Shown: positions 55,418 to 64,000 of the stretch, one piece after another
How the letters are laid out: every line of letters begins with the position of its first letter
How positions within the stretch are numbered: position 1 is the first letter of the stretch
Assembly (NCBI GenBank): GCA_951799425.1
Contig: OX637394.1
Location: 34,384,001-34,448,000, forward strand
From: Ilex aquifolium
Lineage: Eukaryota > Streptophyta > Magnoliopsida > Aquifoliales > Aquifoliaceae
Direction of reading: 5' to 3'
Length of the DNA: 64,000 bases
The notes under the pieces: model-generated
What the model saw: the letters and a program-made list of their open reading frames with translations, nothing else
What the model was told of the DNA's origin: nothing
Database searches by the model: none
Translations under genes and position numbers: made by a program

Positions 55418-57312
55418 TGATTGATTGAGAAACATTGTTGTTTCCTAACCCCTAAACAGCACCCTCACCCTCAATGTGTGTATGTGGCTTATAATGATGG
55501 GGGAGTGTCACTCTCCCTCCGGATAATGCAAGAGATATAGGAGCAACAACAAATGTGAATGGAAATGTGGAATGAACAAAATAGATGGAATGAGATGCGG
55601 TGTGCACAAAAATGCTCCCCAATCGAAAGGAGTCTTTTGTGGTCGTGTGTTTTACTTGGAAAATATTCCAAGGTCGTCTCCTCAGGGAAGGAAAGGGAGT
55701 TTTGTGAAAGTGATTTCGCAAAAGTGAAAAGAAATTGTAAAATCTTGTATTTGAGTTTTGTGTTTGGTTTGTAAATGAAAATGCAAATAAAGCAAGTGTT
55801 GGCTAATCCAAAGGGTTCATTCCAATGGGAATACCAAATCAACTCAAAGCCTTCCTCCGATTGAGCATGAATGAACGATTGATTCGGGGGAAGCTAGGGA
55901 CGAGATTGGTGAGTATCTAAGCACAAACCGTGACTAGGTCTACGAAATATCAAAGGCTCACCAACTCATCCACTCTCAACCCCGTCAAACCGAACCATTT
56001 GACTCTAAAGGGAGGAATGAAGAAAAGTTGAAAATGGTATTCCCAAGAGGAATTTTCCCTTGGATTAACCAACTTAAATCCTAGCTACTCATATTAAAAA
56101 TGCAAGACAAGCATAAAGGAAATGGACATGGAAGAGAAATGGAGATTTGAACTTGTAGAAATTGCAAGAAAAGAGCTAAGGTGAAAGAGAAATGACATTC
56201 ATGAACATAATACACATATTAAAACAAATACCCAAATGTAAAACTTGAAAATTAAAGAACTTGAAAACATAAATGGTGAAAGCTAGAACAAAGGATTAAA
56301 CTTGCAATGAACTTGAAATAGATGAGATTAAAGTGCAAGGATTAAGGAATACAAGAAGTTTAAAGCTTACAGCACTTGCAATGGAAAGGAAATGCAAAAA
56401 ACGAAAATTACTATTCATCTTCTTCCTTAGAGCTTTCTATCTCTCTCCTAAGCTTAGGTGGCCCCACTCCCCATACAATGTGTAATGCTGAATATAATGG
56501 TGTGTGGGAGACTTCCAATTTCGTGCATGAGGCTCCCCCTTAGCTGTGTGCAGACCTCTCATCAAGAGGGGGCTGAGTTGATGGGTCTTGACAGGCTAGC
56601 CTGCAACCCCATATGGCAGCCCACTTCTCTCTCCTCTTCATTCAATGCCAAGCCTCCAAAGTCTTCCATTTGTGTAAGGGAGGCATGGTTGTAGGGATAA
56701 AATGTCAGGATAGGCGTGGGAGAAGTGTAGGTGGGACCCCCAAGCAAGTGGAGCAAGAAAGAAGTCGTTCTGGGCACTTCTGGGCAATCAGCTACCGGTA
56801 GCTCGGCGGTAACAGCAACTCCAGAAGCAATCGGCTACCGGTAGTAATGCGGTATCTGGCTTCGCTGGACCAGTTTTGGTAGAATCGGAATAACTTTTGA
56901 TTCAACTGTTGGATTGGGCTGAAATTTGGACACAATATAGAAGACATCCAGATCTACAACTTTCATGTTTTGAACTTTTCATGATTCTGAGTAGATCATG
57001 GCAAAAATGGAGGAAAACCAAGGCAGTGCTTCCAAATGATGTGGCTGCTGATGCCCTTGTTCACAAGCACCAATGCCTTATTGATTTCTTCACTTTTAAG
57101 CCTCCAATTCTTCATGTATTGTGTCTATGCCTTCACCACACATCCATCATAGTTGCAAGGTTATAAAATACATGATTTAAGGTATAAAAACATGCAACAT
57201 CAAAATATCAACATTATTGACAATTTTGGCTAACACTAAGTATTTAAATGCAAAAGTTGAGTTATAATGCATGTAATGAGCCCTTCAAATATGCAATATT
57301 ATGCACTCATCA
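55418..57312 (-). mobile_element. A-family solo LTR (A4) at the D gag start
   Basis: 1895 bp, minus strand, bounded by TCCAT (55413-55417 and 57313-57317). On the minus strand the duplicated bases read ATGGA, the gag start. Palindromes here are AGCTACCGGTAGCT at 56790-56803 and CTACCGGTAG at 56833-56844. Confidence 0.92.
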
Positions 57313-57488
57313 TCCATCCTGCACATCAATTCACAATTCAGTTTCATTGATGTACAAGGCATCCTAAGTATAGATTTAGTCTAAAGCATAAAGTTTATAT
57401 CAAACTAGACCACAATTTCCTTCACCCTAATCCTATATCTCTAATGGTGATCCATAACCTACAGCTCCCATGTAAGACCTAAAACCTA

Positions 57489-57501
57489 GGCTCTGATACC
57501 A
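57489..57501 (-). promoter_or_regulatory. Primer binding site of element D, tRNA-iMet
   Basis: TGGTATCAGAGCC on the minus strand, 4 bases inside the 5' LTR. Confidence 0.92.
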
Positions 57502-57505
57502 ACTT

Positions 57506-59802
57506 TGTAACACCCCAAATACCACCCTGGACGGCATTACATTCTAAAACATTCATGTCATGAGAGCACTAAATATATATCCATCAAATAAGAAACATTC
57601 TTAATTTTAACAAAATTTGGGCAGAGTCTCCTTTGTACAGGAAGCTCCACCCAAGAATCACAACCTGTGCAATTCTATTAACTTGACCACACAGGGTCCA
57701 TTTAACCATCCAAAAACAATAAAATTTCTATTTACCATCTATACTATCCTTAACATTATCCCAAAAGAATAGGCCAGATATGACAATTACATTCCCCAAA
57801 AGAATTACATGAATATATCGCAGCGGAGTTTCAAAAGAATCTAGACTTTACATTGTTCAGAAATAAATCCCCTAGTCTAGAGCAAAATAAGCTATATCTC
57901 TAGATGTCCCATTCGGGATCTAGGTACCCCTCCAAGGAAGCTTCCCCAAGGCCCGGCTCATTCACACCGAGCTCTTCCTCTAAAGCCAAATCTGAAAAAT
58001 ATTAATTGTAGGGGATGAGCACGAAGCTCTGTAGCAAAATCTTTCCAAACTCAAACAAGGTTTATAAAAACATATAAAATGGCCGGTCTCATTTTACAAA
58101 TAGCATACATAATCTTTGAAGTAAAATAGGGACATTTTAAATAGGATCTCAAGTTTAAGTAGCAACAGTAATTTACATAAACAGTAAAAGAAACCAAGAT
58201 CCAATACATATCCATTTTCCAAAATATAAACCATTTTCCCACAAGGCCTTGTGGAATCCCATACTCCCACAAGTCCTTGTAGGAAACCATTTTCCACAAT
58301 AATACAACAATCCATCAATATGTATATGTATCTCAAACATGATGTAAGGCAAACCCCATGAATCGACACATTGAGTAATATCTAACCCACACACACCCAC
58401 ACAAATCTTATCAAAGATATCCATCCTTTAGGAAGGGCGTATGCCACACCAATGGCAGTGACGTATCCAACCCAAGCATTAGTATACTAACCCTCTTACA
58501 CGGCACCCGTGAGCAATAGCGGTTTAGTCTTACCAAAGCACTAACCCCACTACGAGTGATAGGAGAAATGCCAACCCCCACGGAGCAAGCAACACGTCTA
58601 CCTACTCTACGATATCTCGTCAAAGGCCACCCATGGTCATCACACACTCATAAGAGATACAATACCAAACCCAATTTCACAATTTACAAGAATATCTTAA
58701 AAATCCCCAATTTAAGCATGTGACATTTTCAATAACCAACAAAGAAAATGCAAGAGATCACAACAATATCATTTTATTACTCAACACAAAACACTATGAT
58801 TTTGAAATCAAGATTAAAGGAAGAGTTCAAGAGGAAAACCCATCACTCTTGAAAACTAGGGTTTTTCAAACAAAAGAGGGATTTCATGGGTATACAACCC
58901 TAAATTTGTGTAAAACATGTTAACAATTGAAAAAGAACCAAGAAACAATGGAGTCATAGCAAATACATATCATTAAGAATCAAAACATACATATTTATTA
59001 ACCCTAACATCAATGTAAGAGAAAGAGAAGAAATCCCCTACCTCAATGCTCAAGAGTTTTAGCCAAATACCCAAGCTTCAAGACCTTCTTGCTTTCCTTT
59101 CTTTTCCTTTTAATCTCCTATCCCTAGGGTTTTCAAAAGATTTGGGTGAGAGTGGGTGAAGAATGGAAGAAAAGAGAATGAGTAGAGAAGTGAAATCTTA
59201 GAAATCTAGGGTTTTAATCTTCTAAAATGGTGTATCTCTCCTTATCTTTGATGTTCTTCTCTCCCTCTCTTTCTCTCTAAAGGTGCCTAGGGTTTAGAAG
59301 GCTGAAATGGGGCTCAAATAGTCGGCCTTAAGTATTTATAGGGAGAGAGAGAGAGGCCGAAATTCGCGACTTTAAAATAAACAGTCTGGTTTCGGTAGTA
59401 CCGGTACCCAGTACCGGTACAAGAAACCTTCTGGAATCGGGGGTACCGGTACACAGTACCGGTACGGTACAGTACCGGTACCCAGTACCGGTACCATTTA
59501 CCCAGTTTTGCCTATTTCTTTTGTTTTCCATTTCCAATCCATTCCAAAACTAACCAAATTCATCACAAACCTCTCCAACACATATTTATACACCAAACCT
59601 ATCTAATACAAGTTATAGGACCTAACATTTTATATTTTCACTCACTAAAACTAAATTTCAACTATGATTTTCATTAACATTTTAAATCTTTACTTTTCAA
59701 ATTTACAAAGTTCAAACACACTTCAATACCCCTATCCACATCTTTACAACCATTATTTGCTATATCTATATATCTATATGAACGAAAATGCGGGGTGTTA
59801 CA
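57506..59802 (-). mobile_element. Element D 5' LTR
   Basis: 2297 bp, very similar to the D 3' LTR. TATAAATA (minus) at 59333-59340; palindrome cluster 59398-59494 is 58 bp upstream and internally rearranged relative to the other LTR. Confidence 0.92.
59398..59494. repeat. Palindrome cluster GTACCGGTAC in D 5' LTR
   Basis: Five to six GTACCGGTAC copies; one block found in the 3' LTR is missing and an extra ggtacggtac is present. Confidence 0.9.
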
Positions 59803-59807
59803 AGTTT

Positions 59808-60245
59808 GCCGCCTCAAGCACCTCCCTTGGAACTCTATAAATAACCCTGAAGCTTCTAAATTCTGGGGATTCAACAGAATTAAATTTGGGTTCAGTAGTT
59901 CAATCAGAGAGAAAACCAGAGGGAGTGGAGGAAAGTCTGGAGAGGTAGAAACAGTCAGTGAGTGTGAGAGAGTCAAAAATAATACAGCGAAGCCCTACCG
60001 TACCACTTTCAGCCAGTTTTCCAACTTACTTCCAACAGCTTTTCTTTCTTCTACATTTCTGCTATTCCTTTCTACTTGGAGGGTTGAACCTCTCCTACTT
60101 TTGTGCCCTAATCGGTATTAAGAGTGGTTGTGTTTCAACTATTCCTCGGGGAAGGATTGCTTGTGTTTTATTTTGTATTGTAATGAAATTAGTTCGCACC
60201 TCTTGCTCGTCTATAGCAATGGGGTGTGAGTAGTCCACTTTTACC
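59808..60245 (+). mobile_element. Element C 3' LTR, last part
   Basis: Continues the C LTR after element D. TATA box TATAAATA at 59836-59843, then the purine-rich leader seen in inverse at 3170-3260. The LTR end is not sharply defined; about 60237-60252. Confidence 0.6.
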
Positions 60246-60485
60246 ATTCGGTCAAGGGTGAACATATGTAAGATATTGTTTGAGTTATGAAAATGCCGAT
60301 GTTTTAACTGTGCTTTAATGTTATATATACCTCCCTTATTGATGGATGGTTACATTTATAATATGCTCATGGTTATGAACACCAAGTGGTACCTAATGCT
60401 ATATACCATACTATCTGCTAGTTATGTACTTCATGCATGATACAGTGATGTACGTGAGTGGGTTTATGTAACAGTTGATTGATTG
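60246..60485. other. Unassigned sequence
   Basis: AT-rich, no ORF of interest and no match noticed elsewhere in the window. Confidence 0.3.
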
Positions 60486-61937
60486 GTTATAGACGGGTTA
60501 AGTCTCGGCATAGCCTATGCTTTCGAAAGGAATGCTAGGGCATTAGATAGCAAACCAACTTCTCTTTCTCTAAAAGTATGCATCTCCCATGCTTCTCTAG
60601 ATCATTTAGGACTTTCACGGGTTATAATGGGGCCTTGGGGTGATATTGAGGCAATTGAATTGAAGGATATAGGATAACGAAGAGGGTTGTTCTGAGTGAG
60701 TGACTTTTATTCAAAAACATCTCACTTTTCATGGGATTTTCAGTCAAACACCATGACCACACTCTTTGTTTCTTTTCTTTTTTCTCCTTAACATTTTCCT
60801 TTTCCTTTTGTTTTTGATCAATCTTTCTTCTTTTCACCCCTTTTTTCTCCTTTTCTTGGATTTTCATTCTTTTCTATTCATTCTTTGAGTTTCAACCTCA
60901 TTCATCCCTTTTGTTTTAGTTTCCACACCATACTTCCTTCTCTTTTATGATCACTCATATTCAGATCTAGGAATAACCAAGGTGAGGTAGATTTTTATCA
61001 TTTTGCACTAGCTTGGTCAAAATGTATGGTATGAAAACGAATTTACAATTAAGGCTCAATCACGGCACTAGGGATAAACTTTCACAAGAAAAAGGGAAAA
61101 GGCTCAAAATAAATCAAAGATGGCCTAAGATCCTTTCTAGATGGGCATGGGATAGTCTATTCACTACCCAAATGCAACTAATCAAAACAAACATAATGAG
61201 ATTATTGAACAAATTTAGAATTTGAAAAATTGTTCCATGAGTAAATGTAAGTTCCCTCCAACAAGGATTGACACTAAAGCTCTCATGGGTTCTTACTCAT
61301 CTCCACTATTCATGTCAAGCACTAAAATTTGAACTCAATCCATAAATTAACGAAATTACACATTCAAGGTGTACCTAAGGTTGAGTTTAAAAGCAAAAAC
61401 ATATGTGATACTCAAGTATATGATGAACTTCTATAATGTGCTCATGTATTTAAGGTTCAACACAAAGATCAACATATCAACAACCCATGACACTCTAAAT
61501 AAGGGAATACAGATCAACATTCAGATATTTTCACAAAAAATTTCGATTTTTTCACATAATTAGCAACTATTGTGAACAAAAATCTGTATGATATATGAAA
61601 GGTGAATTTTCACCACAAAAAAATGGTATTATCAACAAAAAATTTCCACAAACATTGGTGTATCATACAAATGGTGCACCTCACCCCCCAACTTGATTCA
61701 TGCATTGTCCAAAAAAGATATGATATGCAATGAAAGACTGTAAAAAGATGAGTAGGGTTAGAGAACACCTAGCACTTGAGCTTTTGACAAAAACACTAAT
61801 ATCTACAACTAAGAAAAAAAACACTATAAGAAAAGATAAAGTAAGTAACATGAACAATTAAAGTAAATAAAAATGACTGCACACTAAAAAGCATAAGAAC
61901 AGTTACTCCTCCAACAAGTCCGGGTAAACCGGATCCA
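60486..61937 (-). mobile_element. Element G 3' non-coding region
   Basis: Aligns with array A about 16680-17900 in the same sense. It keeps the PPT-like AAGTTGGGGGGTGAGGTG (61677-61694), the purine-rich tract and the gcctcattacaacccatgaaag block. No tRNA-Asp fragment, orphan ORF or palindrome cluster is present here. Confidence 0.75.
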
Positions 61938-62436
61938 TCAAATCTTCCTCCACTCCTTGTCCTTCAAAACCCTTGAAAAATGGCTTAAGTCTTTGGCCAT
62001 TGACCTTGAATGTCTTGCCATCTTCGGGGTTTGTGACTTCCATGACTTAATAGGGGTAGGCCACCTTGACAAGATAGGGGTCATCCCAATGGGATCGGAG
62101 TTTCCCTTGAAAGATTGAGAGACGAGAGTTGCATAAGAGCACTTTTTGGCCGGGCTCAAATGACTTCCTTACAATGGATTTGTCATGAAAGATCTTAGCC
62201 CACTCTTTTGAAATTTTAGAGCTCTCATACGCATCTCTTCGAATCTCTTACAATTCATTCAGTTCAAGCTTCCTATTCTCTCCAGCCATTCTCATGTTGA
62301 AGTTCAAGGTCTTTATGACCCAATTGGCCTTGTGTTCCATTTCAACTGACAAATGGCAAGCCATTCCATAAAAAAGCCGATAGGGAGACATTCCTAGGAT
62401 GATTTTGTAGGCAGTGCGTTAAGCCCATAGGGCATC
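61938..62436 (-). pseudogene. pol: Element G integrase C-terminal region
   Basis: GQKVLLCNSRLSIFQGKLRSHW and later KTFKVNGQRLKPFF match the C-terminal module of Athila/Tat-type integrases. An in-frame TAA lies near 62046 and a frameshift separates it from the core at about 62437. Confidence 0.8.
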
Positions 62437-62438
62437 GA

Positions 62439-63062
62439 TCAATCGAAATGACCAATCTTTCCTATTGGGTTCACCATTTTCTCTAGGATATTTTTTATCT
62501 CTCTATTGGCCAACTCGGCTTGGCCATTGGTTTGTGGGTGATATGCGGTGGACACCTTGTGTGTGATGCCATATTTATGCATCAACGATGCAAATGGTCT
62601 ATTACAAAAATACAACCCACCATCACTTATCATTGCACGAGGCATCCCAAACCTTGAAAAAATGTTCTCCTTGAGAAACTTGACCACGACCCGGTGGTCA
62701 TTGGTCTTGGTCAGGATAGCCTCCACCCATTTGGATACGTAATTCACTGCCAGCAAAACGTATAGGTAGCCAAATGACATGGGGAAGGGACCCATGAAAT
62801 CGATGCCCCAACAATCAAATATCTCGATAACAAGTACAGGGGAGAGGGGCATCATGTTCCTTCGGGTCACACTACCCAAACGTTGGCACCTATCACATTC
62901 TTTACAGAAAGAGATACAATCTTTTATTAAATAGGGCCAATAAAAACCTGACTGTAGAATTTTTGCCGAAGTCTTCTTTGAAGAGAAATGGCAAACGCAC
63001 ACCTCCGAATGGAAAAATGCAAGGACTTCCTGTTGTTCTTTTTCTAGTACGCATCTCAGCAT
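62439..63062 (-). pseudogene. pol: Element G integrase core
   Basis: A 207-codon open stretch. Zinc-binding HHCC: H18, H25, C56, C59. Catalytic D88 (GIDFMGPF), D147 (ISDGG) and E183 ([10 protein letters not shown]), with the usual 35-residue D-E spacing. The sequence style ([27 protein letters not shown]) is that of plant Athila/Tat elements and unlike the B integrase. The frame is lost after KIGHFD. It would insert cDNA into the genome. This class probably served array A in trans, although this copy is broken. Confidence 0.9.
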
Positions 63063-63065
63063 AAC

Positions 63066-63571
63066 TTATTCAAGACTGTACTTGAACAGGTACTGGTTGT
63101 CGAAGTAAAAGTACTTCACATCTGCCATGAATCGCCTTCTATCCTCCGAGCTCCAATGCGGTGGTATTTGTCCTAGAGCAAGATAATTACATATGTCAGC
63201 ATACCAGGGACAAACAGAATGAATCGAAAGTAAATACTCGTTAGGAATAGAGTCAGGGATAGGAATGTGCTCACTAACATCTTGCACCATAAGTCAGGAT
63301 AAATGGTCTGCCACCACGTTCTCAACTCCCTTTTTATCTTTATCATCAAGTTGAATTCTTGTAGGAAGAGTATCCACCTAATGAGTCTTGGTTTGTCATC
63401 CTGCTTAAACAACAAATACTTCAAAGAAGAGTGATCAGTATAGACTATTATAGGTGAACTAATGATGTAAGACTGAAATTTATCCAATGCAAATACTACA
63501 GCTAGCAACTCTTTTTCAGTAGTACTGTAATTCATTTGTACTTCAGTAAGAGTCTTACTAGCATAGTATGT
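63066..63571 (-). pseudogene. pol: Element G RNase H, cut by LTR H
   Basis: Minus strand. [15 protein letters not shown] and [13 protein letters not shown] are RNase H motifs. A frameshift near 63300 separates them from the linker containing [14 protein letters not shown]. The frame reads back into (A)SKTLTEVQ at the LTR H boundary; RT is outside the window or lost. Confidence 0.85.
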
Positions 63572-64000
63572 TGATGAGCACCAAATATTGTATATTTCAA
63601 GGCCTCATTACATGCAATTCTACTCAACTTTTGCATCTAAGTTCTTAGAGTTAGCCAATTTTATGAATAATGTTGAATTCTCGATGTTGCATGTTTTTAT
63701 AGCTTAAATCATGTATTTTAGGACCTTGCAACTATGATGGATGTGTGGTGAGGGCATGGACACATTACATGAAGATTTGGAGGCTTAAAAGTGAAGAAAT
63801 CAAGGAGGTATTGGTGTTTGGGAACAAAAGCACCAGCAGCCAAACAATCTGGAAACAGAGCCTCGGTATTCCTCCATTTTTACCATGATCCGCTTCGAAT
63901 CTGAAAAATTTTAAAACATGAAAGTTGTATATCTGGATGTCTTATGTATTGTTTCAAAATTTCAGCTCAATCGGACGGTTAGATAAAAAGTTATGACAAT
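63572..64000 (+). mobile_element. LTR H: A-family LTR, partial
   Basis: Starts TGATGAGCACCAAATATTG and follows the first ~430 bp of the array A LTR (gaagatttggaggcttaaaagtgaag, aaacatgaaagttgtatat). It runs off the window before the palindrome position. The preceding TATGT (63567-63571) is the expected target duplication; its partner would lie beyond 64000. Confidence 0.88.

Larger units (their letters stand above)
46605..59802 (-). mobile_element. Element D: second Tekay-like chromovirus, with nested insertions
   Basis: Minus-strand element bounded by AGTTT (46600-46604 and 59803-59807). 5' LTR 57506-59802, primer site 57489-57501, gag from 55417, polypurine tract 52131-52148 and 3' LTR 46605-47077 plus 50295-52130. 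Most of pol is gone. It contains element E in its 3' LTR and an A-family solo LTR (55418-57312) just before gag. Confidence 0.9.
60486..63571 (-). mobile_element. Element G: degenerate autonomous Athila/Tat-like element
   Basis: Minus strand. RNase H and integrase remains (61938-63535) are followed by 3' non-coding sequence to about 60486 that is homologous to the array A 3' region: caccccaaggcctc, aagttggggggtgaggtgcacc, and the purine tract at 60770-60900. Its 3' LTR is missing on the left. On the right an A-family LTR cuts it. Confidence 0.8.

Overview
The window looks like repeat-dense nuclear DNA of a flowering plant. Everything I could identify is LTR retrotransposon or debris of it. 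I found no host gene, rRNA, intact tRNA or CRISPR array. The plant assignment rests on plant-type Ty3/gypsy polyproteins (a Tekay/Del-like chromovirus with a chromodomain, and an Athila/Tat-like pol), primer sites for tRNA-iMet and tRNA-Asp, and AT-rich, promoter-bearing LTRs of about 1.8 to 2.3 kb. I cannot name the species.

Layout, as nested insertions. 1-7659: broken LTRs of several families, then a degraded chromovirus 3' end (LTR 4747-5676, integrase/chromodomain remains to about 6575) and part of an old Athila/Tat-like element called C here. 7660-43241: element B, a Tekay-like chromovirus on the minus strand (7665-43236, target-site duplication TTATA) inserted in C. Its gag-pol frame is split by the central feature, a 26.9-kb tandem array of a non-autonomous LTR retrotransposon called A (13425-40362, single target-site duplication CCTGT) with the form LTR-(internal-LTR)x5. 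Each A unit is about 5.03 kb and carries a tRNA-Asp primer site, an orphan 278-codon ORF, a copy of the 5' end of tRNA-Asp, an LTR-derived palindrome cluster and two polypurine tracts. 43242-44716: the rest of C and the start of its 3' LTR. 44717-46587: an A-family solo LTR (TGGAC). 46605-59802: element D, a second Tekay-like element (AGTTT) whose left LTR holds a fragment of a third one (E), whose gag start abuts another A-family solo LTR (TCCAT), and whose pol is largely replaced by LTR-derived minisatellite. 59808 to about 60245: the end of the C LTR. 60486-63571: element G, a degenerate autonomous Athila/Tat-like element (minus strand) whose 3' non-coding region is homologous to that of A. 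It is cut by another A-family LTR that runs off the window at 64000.

How the parts relate: A has no pol but shares its 3' region, and apparently its primer class, with G-like elements, so A was probably mobilised in trans. The array then grew by unequal crossing-over between LTRs, because the inner LTRs combine right-LTR-type starts with left-LTR-type ends.

Several signals cut across families: clusters of the palindrome TACCGGTA in the U3 of both chromovirus and Athila/Tat-like LTRs, arrays of perfect CArG boxes (CCTTATAAGG) in the B LTR, and a compensated hairpin with an RGGAC apex 17-18 nt upstream of the 3' LTR in four elements.
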